Source: Serratia nematodiphila DZ0503SBS1
Lineage (GTDB): Bacteria > Pseudomonadota > Gammaproteobacteria > Enterobacterales > Enterobacteriaceae
Reading direction: 5' to 3'
Length of the DNA stretch: 64,000 nucleotides
Assembly (NCBI RefSeq): GCF_000738675.1
Contig: NZ_JPUX01000001.1
Span: 1,054,001 to 1,118,000, forward strand
Position numbers and translations under genes: made by a program. Below are positions 28,914-37,357 of this stretch, piece after piece. A model generated the notes under the pieces. The model worked only from the letters and a program-made list of their open reading frames with translations. It made no database searches and had not been told where the DNA came from. The first letter of the stretch is position 1; each line of letters starts with the position of its first letter.

Positions 28914-29420
28914 ATGATGAATGACTTGCTAAGCCGCGCCATGCGCCTGCTGTCGCAACGCGATCATAGTGAAGCTGAACTGCGCCGCAAACTTGCGGCG
29001 CAGCCGTTTGTGGCGAAAGCCCGGTTTGGCGGTAAGGGGCCGCATGCGCCGACGGTGGCCGAAGAGCCGGTGGATCCTGCGCTAATCGATCAGGTTATCG
29101 CCTACTGTTACCAGCACAACTGGCTGGACGATCAGCGTTTCGCACACAGCTACATCGGCAGCCGCAGCCGCAAGGGTTATGGCGCGCAGCGCATCCGCAG
29201 CGAATTGATGCAAAAGGGCGTGGATAAAGCGCTGGTACAGGACGCGTTGGCGGAATGCGATATCGACTGGTGCGAACAGGCGAAACAGGTGGCGCAGCGA
29301 AAATTTGGCGATGCGTTGCCAACCGACTGGAAAGAGAAAGCCAAAGTGCAGCGTTATCTGCTCTATCGCGGCTTCTTCCAGGAAGAAATTCAGTCAATTT
29401 ACCGTGATTTTGCGCAATGA
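28914..29420 (+). CDS. recX: Regulatory protein RecX
   Basis: Caps RecA filaments and inhibits RecA activity. 168 residues made of three-helix tandem repeats, with RDHSEAELRRKL near the N-terminus, FAHSYIGSRSRKGYGAQRIRSEL in the middle and KVQRYLLYRGFFQEEIQ at the end, all typical of RecX. It is 57 bases downstream of recA in the same direction, so SOS-induced read-through from recA is likely. Two adjacent ATG codons open the frame; either may be used. Confidence 0.96.
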   Translation: MMNDLLSRAMRLLSQRDHSEAELRRKLAAQPFVAKARFGGKGPHAPTVAEEPVDPALIDQVIAYCYQHNWLDDQRFAHSYIGSRSRKGYGAQRIRSELMQKGVDKALVQDALAECDIDWCEQAKQVAQRKFGDALPTDWKEKAKVQRYLLYRGFFQEEIQSIYRDFAQ

Positions 29421-29433
29421 GCGCACACGGGGT

Positions 29434-29462
29434 TTTACTTCCCTCTGAAGAAAATTTATCTT
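29434..29462 (+). promoter_or_regulatory. Predicted alaS promoter
   Basis: TTTACT (29434-29439), 17 bases and TATCTT (29457-29462) make a plausible sigma-70 promoter. The start point would be near 29470, just before a large palindrome (29479-29523). Confidence 0.6.
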
Positions 29463-29478
29463 ATCCCCACTTTTTGTT

Positions 29479-29523
29479 CGTGAGCTGGTTGTCATCGTCG
29501 GGATGACGCGCCACCGGCTCACG
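29479..29523 (+). promoter_or_regulatory. Palindromic leader of alaS, candidate autoregulatory site
   Basis: CGTGAGC (29479-29485) pairs with GCTCACG (29517-29523). Inside it GGT pairs with ACC, and GTCAT (29491-29495) with ATGAC (29503-29507), giving a long interrupted hairpin 30 bases before the start codon. E. coli alanyl-tRNA synthetase is known to repress its own gene by binding a palindrome around the transcription start, so this is the natural candidate here. Confidence 0.55.
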
Positions 29524-29553
29524 TGTCGTTATTCTAGCCTTTCCAGGAAAATT

Positions 29554-32181
29554 ATGAGCAAGAGCACCGCTGAGATCCGTCAAGCGTTTCTCGATTTCTT
29601 TCATAGTAAGGGCCATCAGGTTGTAGCAAGCAGCTCCCTGGTGCCTAACAATGATCCGACATTGCTGTTTACCAATGCCGGCATGAACCAATTTAAGGAT
29701 GTTTTCCTGGGGCTCGACAAACGCGCCTATTCCCGCGCCACCACCTCGCAGCGCTGCGTGCGCGCAGGCGGCAAGCATAACGACCTGGAAAACGTCGGTT
29801 ATACCGCTCGTCACCACACCTTCTTTGAAATGCTGGGTAACTTCAGCTTCGGCGATTACTTCAAGCACGACGCGATCAGCTACGCGTGGGAACTGCTGAC
29901 CGGTGAAAACTGGTTCAACCTGCCGAAAGAGAGACTGTGGGTCACCGTGTATGAAACCGATGATGAAGCGTTCGACATTTGGCAGAAGCAAATCGGCGTA
30001 CCGGCCGAGCGCATTATCCGCATCGGCGACAACAAGGGCGCGCCTTTCGCTTCCGATAACTTCTGGCAGATGGGCGATACCGGCCCATGCGGCCCGTGCA
30101 CCGAGATTTTCTACGATCACGGCGATCACATCTGGGGCGGCCCTCCGGGCAGCCCGGAAGAAGACGGTGACCGCTACATCGAGATCTGGAACATCGTTTT
30201 CATGCAGTTCAACCGTCAGTCCGACGGCACCATGCTGCCGCTGCCGAAACCTTCGGTGGATACCGGTATGGGTCTGGAACGCATCGCGGCGGTGTTGCAG
30301 CATGTGAACTCCAACTATGAGATCGACCTGTTCCGCACCCTGATCGCCGCCGTAGCGAAAGTGACCGGCGCGACCGATCTGGATAACAAATCCCTGCGCG
30401 TTATCGCCGACCACATCCGTTCCTGCGCCTTCCTGGTGTCTGACGGCGTGATCCCGTCTAACGAAAACCGCGGCTACGTGCTGCGCCGCATCATTCGCCG
30501 CGCGATCCGTCATGGCAACATGCTGGGCGCGAAAGATACCTTCTTCTACAAGCTGGTAGCGCCACTGATCGAAGTGATGGGCCCGGCGGCCGACGAGCTG
30601 AAACGCCAGCAATCGCTGGTGGAGCAGGTGCTGAAAACCGAAGAGGAGCAGTTTGCCCGCACGCTGGAGCGTGGGCTAGCGCTGTTGGACGAAGAGCTGG
30701 CCAAGCTGCAGGGCGATACCCTGGACGGCGAAACCGCTTTCCGTCTGTACGATACCTACGGTTTCCCGGTCGATCTGACCGCTGACGTCTGCCGCGAGCG
30801 CGGTCTGAAAGTCGACGAAGCGGGCTTTGAAGAGGCGATGGAAGCCCAGCGCCGCCGCGCGCGTGAGTCCAGCGGCTTCGGCGCCGACTACAACAGCCTG
30901 ATCCGCGTGGATGGCAGCAGCCAGTTCAGCGGCTACGATCACGACGAGCAGCAGGCGAAGGTGATCGCGCTGTTCCGTGACGGCCAGCCGGTCGAGCAGA
31001 TCAACGCCGGCGAAGAGGCGGTGGTGGTGCTGGACGAGACGCCGTTCTACGGCGAATCCGGCGGCCAGGTCGGCGATAAAGGCGTGCTGAAAGCCGCCGG
31101 CGCCGAGTTTGTGGTCAATGACACCCAGAAATACGGTCAGGCTATCGGCCACCAAGGCAAACTGGCGCAGGGCTCGCTGAAGCTGAACGATCGCGTGGAT
31201 GCGCAGATCGACGCCGAGCGCCGCAACAGCATCCGCCTGAACCACTCCGCGACTCACCTGCTGCACGCCGCGCTGCGCCAAACGCTGGGCGATCACGTTG
31301 CGCAGAAAGGCTCGCTGGTTAACGACAAATACCTGCGTTTCGACTTCTCGCACTTCGAAGCGATGAAGCCGGAACAAATCCGCGCGGTGGAAGATCTGGT
31401 GAACCAGCAGGTGCGTCGTAACCTGCCGGTGCAGACCGAGCTGATGGCGTTGGAAGACGCCAAAGAGAAGGGCGCAATGGCGCTGTTCGGTGAGAAGTAC
31501 GACGACAACGTGCGCGTGCTGACCATGGGCGACTTCTCCACCGAGCTGTGCGGCGGTACCCACGCCAGCCGCACCGGCGATATCGGCCTGTTCCGCATTC
31601 TGAGCGAGTCGGGCACCGCGGCGGGCATCCGTCGTATTGAAGCGGTGACCGGCGCAGGCGCTATCGCCACGCTGCACCAGCAAAGCGATTTGTTGCAAGA
31701 CGTTGCGCAGTTGGTGAAGGGCGACAGCAACAACCTGACCGATAAAGTGCGCTCGGTGCTCGATCGCACGCGCGTGCTGGAAAAAGAACTGCAGCAACTG
31801 AAAGATCAGCAGGTGGCGCAGGAAAGCGCGTCGCTGTCCAGCCAGGCGAAACTGGTTAACGGCGTGAAGCTGTTGGTCAGCCAGTTGGACAATGTCGAAG
31901 CCAAAATGCTGCGCACCATGGTGGATGACCTGAAAAATCAATTGGGTTCGGCCATTATCGTGTTGGCGACGACGGCTGATGACAAAGTCAGCCTGGTCGC
32001 GGGCGTGACCAAGGATCTGACTGACCGCGTGAAAGCCGGCGAGTTGATCGGCAACGTGGCGCAGCAGGTCGGCGGCAAGGGCGGTGGTCGCCCGGATATG
32101 GCGATGGCGGGGGGGACGGATATCAACGCTCTGCCAGCGGCGTTAAACAGCGTAGAAGCCTGGGTGGCCTCAAAGCTGTGA
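29554..32181 (+). CDS. alaS: Alanyl-tRNA synthetase
   Basis: Charges tRNA-Ala. The ATG at 29554 gives 875 residues (E. coli 876); an in-frame extension to 29503 lies in the palindromic leader. Class II motifs are at the N-terminus ([33 protein letters not shown]), the editing domain has [12 protein letters not shown] and the second zinc/editing motif [13 protein letters not shown], and the C-Ala domain ends [24 protein letters not shown] is the ribosome binding site. csrA follows, as in E. coli. Confidence 0.99.
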   Translation: MSKSTAEIRQAFLDFFHSKGHQVVASSSLVPNNDPTLLFTNAGMNQFKDVFLGLDKRAYSRATTSQRCVRAGGKHNDLENVGYTARHHTFFEMLGNFSFGDYFKHDAISYAWELLTGENWFNLPKERLWVTVYETDDEAFDIWQKQIGVPAERIIRIGDNKGAPFASDNFWQMGDTGPCGPCTEIFYDHGDHIWGGPPGSPEEDGDRYIEIWNIVFMQFNRQSDGTMLPLPKPSVDTGMGLERIAAVLQHVNSNYEIDLFRTLIAAVAKVTGATDLDNKSLRVIADHIRSCAFLVSDGVIPSNENRGYVLRRIIRRAIRHGNMLGAKDTFFYKLVAPLIEVMGPAADELKRQQSLVEQVLKTEEEQFARTLERGLALLDEELAKLQGDTLDGETAFRLYDTYGFPVDLTADVCRERGLKVDEAGFEEAMEAQRRRARESSGFGADYNSLIRVDGSSQFSGYDHDEQQAKVIALFRDGQPVEQINAGEEAVVVLDETPFYGESGGQVGDKGVLKAAGAEFVVNDTQKYGQAIGHQGKLAQGSLKLNDRVDAQIDAERRNSIRLNHSATHLLHAALRQTLGDHVAQKGSLVNDKYLRFDFSHFEAMKPEQIRAVEDLVNQQVRRNLPVQTELMALEDAKEKGAMALFGEKYDDNVRVLTMGDFSTELCGGTHASRTGDIGLFRILSESGTAAGIRRIEAVTGAGAIATLHQQSDLLQDVAQLVKGDSNNLTDKVRSVLDRTRVLEKELQQLKDQQVAQESASLSSQAKLVNGVKLLVSQLDNVEAKMLRTMVDDLKNQLGSAIIVLATTADDKVSLVAGVTKDLTDRVKAGELIGNVAQQVGGKGGGRPDMAMAGGTDINALPAALNSVEAWVASKL

Positions 32182-32433
32182 ACATAAATAAATAGCACGG
32201 ACAAACGCCATAATACTTTGTTGATTATGGCGTTTTCATACTGTGCTAACACAATTTAGTTACAATTGCGGGAACAAAGTTTTTCTGGTCGGCTAAACTT
32301 ACCATTATCTGAGGTGGGACCAAGTCTGCTTACACTTATTGTGGATTGCGCGGCTTACGTTTTCACCACATATGATGGATAATGACGGGGAAACTGAGAG
32401 ACCCGACTCTTTTAATCTTTCAAGGAGCAAAGA

Positions 32434-32619
32434 ATGTTAATTCTGACTCGTCGAGTTGGTGAAACCCTCATGATTGGCGATGAGGTTACGGTCACTGTGC
32501 TAGGGGTAAAAGGCAACCAGGTGCGTATTGGTGTGAACGCCCCCAAAGAGGTTTCAGTTCACCGTGAAGAAATCTATCAGCGCATTCAGGCAGAGAAGTC
32601 TCAGCAGACGACTTACTGA
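32434..32619 (+). CDS. csrA: Carbon storage regulator CsrA
   Basis: RNA-binding dimer that blocks or activates translation of many mRNAs by binding GGA motifs. 61 residues, essentially identical to E. coli CsrA ([34 protein letters not shown]). The 252-base gap after alaS contains the leader, with several GGA motifs (ATGGAT, GGGGAA and the Shine-Dalgarno AAGGAGCAAAG). E. coli CsrA represses its own translation through such sites, so the same is likely here. Confidence 0.99.
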   Translation: MLILTRRVGETLMIGDEVTVTVLGVKGNQVRIGVNAPKEVSVHREEIYQRIQAEKSQQTTY

Positions 32620-32628
32620 TTCCGAAGC

Positions 32629-32659
32629 AGCGTCTCGTTGCCAGACGAGACGCTACTGC
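32629..32659 (+). terminator. csrA terminator
   Basis: A perfect ten-base stem, AGCGTCTCGT (32629-32638) and ACGAGACGCT (32645-32654), around TGCCAG lies nine bases after the csrA stop. A weak T run (CGTTTT) follows some ten bases later. Confidence 0.7.
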
Positions 32660-32837
32660 ATCGTTTTACCCACTTCTTTCGTTCTCCCCTCTCTTTTTCG
32701 TGATTATTTTCCCGGTGAGTTTCCTGCTTTATTGCTGCAGACGTTGCGGTTGCCTGTTGATAAAACGCCCTTTTTGCCGTGAAATCGCCCATGTTGGGTG
32801 TGAATTGTGCAAACGCGCATGAGTTGGGAAAAATTGT

Positions 32838-32865
32838 TTGACTTAAAAGTCGGAGAAAGTAATAT
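32838..32865 (+). promoter_or_regulatory. Promoter of the Ser-Arg tRNA operon
   Basis: TTGACT (32838-32843), 16 bases and TAATAT (32860-32865), followed by GTGCGCCACGC, a GC-rich discriminator typical of stringently controlled stable-RNA promoters. It lies about 65 bases before tRNA-Ser. The rest of the 310-base gap after csrA shows nothing else convincing. Confidence 0.8.
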
Positions 32866-32929
32866 GTGCGCCACGCAGTGCCGATGAGCTTCTCTAAAGC
32901 AAGTCAGGCACAATTCGAAAGAAGCGTAT

Positions 32930-33022
32930 GGTGAGGTGGCCGAGAGGCTGAAGGCGCTCCCCTGCTAAGGGAGTATGCGGTCAAAAGCTGCATCCGGGGT
33001 TCGAATCCCCGCCTCACCGCCA
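32930..33022 (+). tRNA. serV: tRNA-Ser (anticodon GCT)
   Basis: A 93-base class II tRNA reading AGC/AGU. The acceptor GGTGAGG pairs with CCTCACC, the anticodon loop is CTGCTAA, the variable arm is long, the T loop is GTTCGAATC and CCA is encoded. It is the first gene of the operon, as serV is in E. coli. Confidence 0.98.
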
Positions 33023-33025
33023 TTT

Positions 33026-33102
33026 GCATCCGTAGCTCAGCTGGATAGAGTACTCGGCTACGAACCGAGCGGTCGGAGGTTCGAATCCTCCCGGATGCAC
33101 CA
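33026..33102 (+). tRNA. argV: tRNA-Arg (anticodon ACG), copy 1
   Basis: 77 bases, acceptor GCATCCG/CGGATGC, anticodon loop CTACGAA, encoded CCA. Only three bases separate it from tRNA-Ser. ACG is expected to be edited to ICG by TadA so that it reads CGU, CGC and CGA. Confidence 0.98.
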
Positions 33103-33163
33103 TATTTTGCAGTATGGTGGGGTAGTAACAACGTACCATACGGTATCAAAAAAGAATTCCTGT

Positions 33164-33240
33164 GCATCCGTAGCTCAGCTGGATAGAGTACTCGGCTACG
33201 AACCGAGCGGTCGGAGGTTCGAATCCTCCCGGATGCACCA
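33164..33240 (+). tRNA. argY: tRNA-Arg (anticodon ACG), copy 2
   Basis: Identical to copy 1 over all 77 bases. Followed directly by a roughly 137-base spacer that contains the first tRNA-tailed structured repeat. Confidence 0.98.
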
Positions 33241-33377
33241 TTCTTAATCTCATTCGTCGCGAAGAAAAATTTTCATGCGGGTGAGAGGAAAAAAGTGTTC
33301 CCAGGGAGGATAACGTTGCTTCAGCAACGGCCCGCAGGGTAAGGCGCTAGCGCCGAATCATCCTCCCGGATGCACCA
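33241..33377 (+). repeat. tRNA-tailed spacer repeat, copy 1 (RtT-like)
   Basis: A spacer unit that recurs after tRNA-Arg copy 4. Its core (33304-33377) folds as GGGAGGAT paired with ATCCTCCC enclosing two hairpins, CGTTGC-TTCA-GCAACG and GGCG-CTAG-CGCC. It then runs into GGATGCACCA, so the last 17 bases equal the 3' end of tRNA-Arg including CCA. This resembles the 178-base repeats after E. coli tyrT, which also carry tRNA 3' ends and encode rtT RNA. The loops differ between copies while the stems are kept. Confidence 0.75.
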
Positions 33378-33429
33378 TTCTTAAAGCCTGGCTTTATTAG
33401 CAAAGCCGGCACGCGGTAAAAATAGTAAT

Positions 33430-33506
33430 GCATCCGTAGCTCAGCTGGATAGAGTACTCGGCTACGAACCGAGCGGTCGGAGGTTCGAATCCTCCCGGAT
33501 GCACCA
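33430..33506 (+). tRNA. argZ: tRNA-Arg (anticodon ACG), copy 3
   Basis: Identical to copies 1 and 2. Followed within about 12 bases by a terminator-like hairpin and then copy 4. Confidence 0.98.
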
Positions 33507-33515
33507 TCTAAGAGA

Positions 33516-33536
33516 AGCCCGCCTTAGCGGGTTTTT
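33516..33536 (+). terminator. Terminator-like hairpin between tRNA-Arg copies 3 and 4
   Basis: CCCGC-CTTA-GCGGG followed by TTTTTGCTTTT. It is shorter than the final terminator of the operon but similar in sequence, so it looks like a duplicated operon end that may reduce expression of copy 4. Confidence 0.7.
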
Positions 33537-33581
33537 GCTTTTCTGTTATTCGTGAAACAGACAAGCGGCAAAAACAGTCAT

Positions 33582-33658
33582 GCATCCGTAGCTCAGCTGG
33601 ATAGAGTACTCGGCTACGAACCGAGCGGTCGGAGGTTCGAATCCTCCCGGATGCACCA
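33582..33658 (+). tRNA. argQ: tRNA-Arg (anticodon ACG), copy 4
   Basis: Identical to the other three copies. It follows a possible terminator by about 45 bases and is followed by the second tRNA-tailed repeat. Confidence 0.98.
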
Positions 33659-33795
33659 TGTTTAACCTCCCGTATCGCGAAGAGAAAGCGTCATGCGGGT
33701 GGTAAAAAGAAAGTGTCCTTGGGGAGGATAACGTTGCTTTAGCAACGGCCCGCAGGGTGAGGCGTTGGCGCCGAATCATCCTCCCGAATGCACCA
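33659..33795 (+). repeat. tRNA-tailed spacer repeat, copy 2 (RtT-like)
   Basis: Second copy of the unit at 33241-33377. The core (33722-33795) keeps the same stems: GGGAGGAT/ATCCTCCC, CGTTGC-TTTA-GCAACG and GGCG-TTGG-CGCC. The tRNA-like tail has one change (CCCGAATGCACCA instead of CCCGGATGCACCA). Conserved stems with variable loops argue for a selected RNA rather than decaying spacer. Confidence 0.75.
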
Positions 33796-33802
33796 TCTAA
33801 GA

Positions 33803-33826
33803 GAAACCCGCCCTGGCGGGTTTTTC
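33803..33826 (+). terminator. Terminator of the tRNA operon
   Basis: AAACCCGCC pairs with GGCGGGTTT, ending in TTTTT. It lies ten bases after the second tRNA-tailed repeat, so that repeat is part of the primary transcript. Confidence 0.9.
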
Positions 33827-33973
33827 GCTTTTCAGCATTTAGCCATTCTCTCTTCACTCCTTTTCTTCTTTGCACCCGAACGCTCACAGCACATTCCGCT
33901 ATGACGCAGTCAGCGACAACCCAACGGCTTTACGCTAAAGTAGTTTTCTTTCCTCAACGATCATGGAGTAACG

Positions 33974-34540
33974 ATGTACGACCGCTATCAAGGTCTTATT
34001 TTCGACATGGACGGCACGATTCTGGACACCGAGCCAACGCACCGCAAAGCGTGGAGTGAAGTGCTGTCGCGTTATGGCATGACGTTTGATGAAGCGGCTA
34101 TGGTGGCGCTGAGCGGTTCACCGACCTGGCGCATCGCTCAGGCGATTATCGCCAGCCACCAGGCCGATCTCGATCCCCATCACTTGGCCGCGGAGAAAAC
34201 CCGCGCGGTGGAGGCGATGCTGTTGGACAGCGTGCGCCCGTTGCCGCTGATCGAGGTGGTAAAATCCTATCACGGTCGCCGTCCGATGGCGGTCGGTACC
34301 GGCAGCGAGCACCGCATGGCGGAAATGCTGCTGCGTCATCTCGGCCTGTTCAACTGCTTCGACGCGATCGTCGGTGCGGACGACGTACAGCGCCATAAAC
34401 CGGAGCCGGACACCTTCCTGCGTTGCGCCGAACTTATCGGCGTGCCGCCGGAAAAGTGCGTGGTGTTTGAAGACGCCGAGTTCGGCATTCAGGCGGCAAA
34501 AAGCGCCGGTATGGACGTGGTAGACGTTCGCACGCTGTGA
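33974..34540 (+). CDS. yqaB: HAD-family sugar phosphatase YqaB
   Basis: Cytoplasmic phosphatase active on fructose-1-phosphate and 6-phosphogluconate in E. coli. 188 residues, the E. coli length. HAD motif I is IFDMDGTILDTEP (nucleophile D near residue 11), motif II VGTGSEH, and motifs III/IV HKPEPDTFL and VVFEDAEFGIQAA. The following yqaA starts inside its stop codon (GTGA overlap), so the two are coupled. Confidence 0.96.
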   Translation: MYDRYQGLIFDMDGTILDTEPTHRKAWSEVLSRYGMTFDEAAMVALSGSPTWRIAQAIIASHQADLDPHHLAAEKTRAVEAMLLDSVRPLPLIEVVKSYHGRRPMAVGTGSEHRMAEMLLRHLGLFNCFDAIVGADDVQRHKPEPDTFLRCAELIGVPPEKCVVFEDAEFGIQAAKSAGMDVVDVRTL

Positions 34541-34965
34541 GTAGTACGCTAGCCGTAATATCGTTATTTGGCAGCAGCTTCCTCAGTGCGACGCTGCTGC
34601 CGGGAAATTCAGAAATCGTTCTGGTCGCTTTGCTGACCCAGAGTCGCGTCTCGCCGGAGTTGCTGGTGCTGGCTGTGACCCTGGGCAACACGCTGGGCGG
34701 CTTGACCAATGTCATTATCGGGCGCCTGTTACCGGCGTTGAAACCACAGCGGGGGCTGGCAACGGCGCTCGGGTGGCTGCAACGCTTCGGCCCGGCTGCG
34801 CTGTTGCTCAGTTGGGTGCCGGTGGTGGGCGATTTGTTGTGCGTGTTGGCAGGTTGGCTGCGCATGCCCTGGGGCTCTGTCGCGCTGTTTCTGTGTATCG
34901 GAAAGGCGCTGCGTTACATCGTTTTGACTATGATAACGGTACAGGGCATCGCCTGGTGGCAGTAA
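34537..34965 (+). CDS. yqaA: Inner-membrane protein YqaA (DedA/SNARE-associated family)
   Basis: 142-residue membrane protein of the VTT/DedA-like family with about four spans (FGSSFLSATLLPGNSEIVLVALL, GNTLGGLTNVIIGRLLP, LLLSWVPVVGDLLCVLAGWLR). It has the E. coli length. The start is GTG overlapping the yqaB stop. Function is not established; related proteins are proposed lipid scramblases or flippases. gshA follows after 82 bases, the E. coli order. Confidence 0.93.
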   Translation: MSSTLAVISLFGSSFLSATLLPGNSEIVLVALLTQSRVSPELLVLAVTLGNTLGGLTNVIIGRLLPALKPQRGLATALGWLQRFGPAALLLSWVPVVGDLLCVLAGWLRMPWGSVALFLCIGKALRYIVLTMITVQGIAWWQ

Positions 34966-35047
34966 CCAAGTGAATATAACTCAATATTCTCTCGGGTGCG
35001 GATTCAGTATGCTTACGAGTTATTGTTTTTAGAAGCGGGAGGTCAAT

Positions 35048-36610
35048 TTGATCCCGGACGTATCACAGGCGCTTTCTTGGTTGGAAGCCCATCCTCAGGC
35101 ATTAAAAGGCATTCGTCGCGGCATCGAGCGTGAAACGCTGCGAGTCACGCCGAACGGCACCTTGGCGACTACCGGGCATCCGGAAAAGCTGGGGGCGGCA
35201 TTGACGCATCACTGGATCACCACGGATTTCGCCGAGGCGCTGTTAGAGTTCATTACGCCGGTTGATGACAATATCGATCACCTGCTGACGTTCCTGCGCG
35301 ATATTCATCGCTACGTGGCGCGCAACATTGGCGATGAGCGCATGTGGCCGCTCAGCATGCCGTGCTTTATCGAAGCCGAGCAGGATATTGAGCTGGCGCA
35401 GTTCGGTTCTTCGAACATCGGCCGTATGAAGACGCTGTACCGCGAAGGGTTGAAGAATCGCTATGGCGCGCTGATGCAGACCATTTCCGGCGTGCACTAC
35501 AACTTCTCGCTGCCGCTGGAGTTTTGGCAGGCCTGGGCTGGCGTGCAGGACGCAGAAAGTGGTAAAGAGCAGATCTCGGCGGGGTATTTCCGCCTGATCC
35601 GCAACTACTACCGTTTCGGTTGGGTGATCCCGTATCTGTTCGGCGCATCGCCGGCCATTTGTTCTTCGTTCCTCAAAGGGCGCGAGACCACTCTGCCGTT
35701 CGAACGCACCGAGCAGGGGATGTGCTACCTGCCGTACGCCACCTCGCTGCGTCTGAGCGACCTGGGTTATACCAACAAGTCGCAAAGTAATCTGGGCATC
35801 ACCTTCAACGATCTGCACAGCTATGTGGCCGGTTTGAAGCGGGCGATCGTTACGCCTTCCGAAGAGTTCGCCAAGCTGGGCGTGAAAGAGGGTGATCGCT
35901 ACCTGCAGTTGAACAGCAACGTGCTGCAAATCGAGAACGAGCTGTATGCGCCGATCCGGCCGAAGCGCGTGACCAAAAGCGGCGAGACGCCGTCAGACGC
36001 GCTGCTGCGCGGCGGTATCGAATACATCGAAGTGCGTTCGCTGGATATCAACCCGTTCTCGCCGATCGGCGTGGATGCGGTGCAGGCGCGTTTCCTGGAT
36101 CTGTTCCTGGTGTGGTGCGCGCTGGCCGATGCGCCGGAGATGAGCAGCGATGAACTGCTGTGCACGCGCAAGAACTGGAACCGGGTGATTCTGGAAGGGC
36201 GCAAGCCGGGCCAGACCATCGGCATCGGCTGTGGCGCCAGCCATGAACCGTTGGAAAAAGTGGGCAAGGCGCTGTTCGCCGATCTGCGTCGGGTCGCGGA
36301 AGTGTTGGACGGCGAAGCCGGCAACCGTCAATACCAGCAGGTGTGCGATGAGCTGGTCGCCGCGTTTGACGATCCTGAGCTGACCTTCTCCGCGCGCATT
36401 CTGAAGGCGATGAAGGCGGAAGGCACCGGACGCGTCGGTCTGCAGCTGGCGGAGCAGTATCGCCAGACATTGCTGGAAGAACCGTTGGAAATCCTGAACG
36501 AAGCCGAGCTGGATAAAGAGCGGGAAGCCTCTTGGCAGCGTCAACGCGACATAGAAGCCAATGATACGCTAAGCTTTGAAGCGTTCCTGAAGCAAAACGG
36601 CGGAAGCTGA
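35048..36610 (+). CDS. gshA: Glutamate-cysteine ligase GshA
   Basis: First enzyme of glutathione synthesis, joining L-glutamate and L-cysteine with ATP. 520 residues (E. coli 518). The start is TTG, as in E. coli, fixed by GGGAGGTCAAT just upstream and the conserved [21 protein letters not shown] beginning. [39 protein letters not shown] [15 protein letters not shown] and [14 protein letters not shown] are family motifs. Its 3' end lies next to the convergent sRNA gene micA. Confidence 0.98.
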   Translation: MIPDVSQALSWLEAHPQALKGIRRGIERETLRVTPNGTLATTGHPEKLGAALTHHWITTDFAEALLEFITPVDDNIDHLLTFLRDIHRYVARNIGDERMWPLSMPCFIEAEQDIELAQFGSSNIGRMKTLYREGLKNRYGALMQTISGVHYNFSLPLEFWQAWAGVQDAESGKEQISAGYFRLIRNYYRFGWVIPYLFGASPAICSSFLKGRETTLPFERTEQGMCYLPYATSLRLSDLGYTNKSQSNLGITFNDLHSYVAGLKRAIVTPSEEFAKLGVKEGDRYLQLNSNVLQIENELYAPIRPKRVTKSGETPSDALLRGGIEYIEVRSLDINPFSPIGVDAVQARFLDLFLVWCALADAPEMSSDELLCTRKNWNRVILEGRKPGQTIGIGCGASHEPLEKVGKALFADLRRVAEVLDGEAGNRQYQQVCDELVAAFDDPELTFSARILKAMKAEGTGRVGLQLAEQYRQTLLEEPLEILNEAELDKEREASWQRQRDIEANDTLSFEAFLKQNGGS

Positions 36611-36611
36611 A

Positions 36612-36688
36612 AAAGAAAAAGGCCACATCAATGTGGCCAAATATGCATCTCTGATGACAGGGATGATGATAACAAATGCGCGTCTTTC
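36612..36688 (-). ncRNA. micA: Small regulatory RNA MicA
   Basis: Read leftwards, the segment starts GAAAGACGCGCATTTG and continues with the TTATCATCATCCCTG seed, identical to E. coli MicA as I know it. It then has a GGCCACAT-TG-ATGTGGCC terminator with TTTTTCTTTTT. MicA uses Hfq to repress ompA and other outer-membrane protein mRNAs during envelope stress. The location between gshA and luxS, antisense to the luxS leader, is the same as in E. coli. The loop half between seed and terminator differs from E. coli. Confidence 0.95.
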
Positions 36689-36694
36689 ACATAC

Positions 36695-36723
36695 TCAGAC
36701 TCGCAGGGTTGGAAAAGGTTTCC
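36695..36723 (-). promoter_or_regulatory. Sigma-E promoter of micA
   Basis: On the minus strand GGAAACC (36723-36717), 17 bases and TCTGA (36699-36695) fit the sigma-E pattern (GGAACTT / TCTGA). They place the start about seven bases downstream at 36688, the known 5' end of MicA. Confidence 0.75.
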
Positions 36724-36776
36724 CGGTTAGGAAAAAAAGTTTCGAAATAAATGCTCTTTTACGAGGAGGTAGCGAA

Positions 36777-37292
36777 ATGCCATTGCTGGATAGCTTTACC
36801 GTCGATCATACCCGTATGGCAGCCCCGGCTGTCCGCGTTGCGAAAACCATGAAAACGCCTCATGGCGATACCATCACGGTATTTGATCTGCGCTTTTGCC
36901 GCCCGAACCTGGAAGTGATGCCCGAACGCGGCATTCACACGCTGGAACACCTGTTCGCCGGCTTTATGCGCGACCACCTGAACGGCCAGGGCGTGGAGAT
37001 TATCGACATCTCCCCAATGGGCTGTCGCACCGGTTTCTACATGAGCCTGATCGGCGTGCCGGAAGAGCAGCGCGTTGCCGATGCCTGGAAAGCGGCGATG
37101 GCAGACGTGCTGAAAGTGACCGACCAGCGCAAGATCCCTGAGCTGAACGAGTACCAGTGTGGTACCTACCACATGCACTCGCTGGAAGAAGCGCAGGAGA
37201 TCGCCAAGCACATTCTGGATAACGGCGTGGTGGTGAACCACAACGACGAACTGGCGCTGCCGAAAGAGAAGCTGCAGGAGCTGCATATCTAA
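36777..37292 (+). CDS. luxS: S-ribosylhomocysteine lyase LuxS
   Basis: Cleaves S-ribosylhomocysteine to homocysteine and DPD, the precursor of autoinducer-2. The ATG at 36777 follows ACGAGGAGGTAGC and gives 171 residues, the E. coli length; the longer frame from 36633 runs through micA and is not coding. The metal site [14 protein letters not shown] (HxxEH) and C126 in [13 protein letters not shown] region are present, with [10 protein letters not shown] carrying the catalytic cysteine. Confidence 0.98.
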   Translation: MPLLDSFTVDHTRMAAPAVRVAKTMKTPHGDTITVFDLRFCRPNLEVMPERGIHTLEHLFAGFMRDHLNGQGVEIIDISPMGCRTGFYMSLIGVPEEQRVADAWKAAMADVLKVTDQRKIPELNEYQCGTYHMHSLEEAQEIAKHILDNGVVVNHNDELALPKEKLQELHI

Positions 37293-37313
37293 CCGTACGT
37301 TTCCCGCAGAGAC

Positions 37314-37342
37314 AAAAAAGACGCGATTTCGCGTCTTTTTTA
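37314..37342. terminator. Bidirectional terminator between luxS and yfjD
   Basis: AAAAAAGACGCG pairs with CGCGTCTTTTTT around ATTT, so both converging genes have a T run after the stem. Confidence 0.92.
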
Positions 37343-37357
37343 CGTTCTGGCGGAGGG

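Noticed and set aside
32904..33247. Open frames across the tRNA array
   Set aside because: They are translations of repeated tRNA-Arg sequence (same peptide repeated) and not genes.
33026..33658. A CRISPR-like array
   Set aside because: The regularly repeated 77-base units are identical tRNA-Arg genes with cloverleaf structure; spacers are not of uniform size and no cas gene is nearby.
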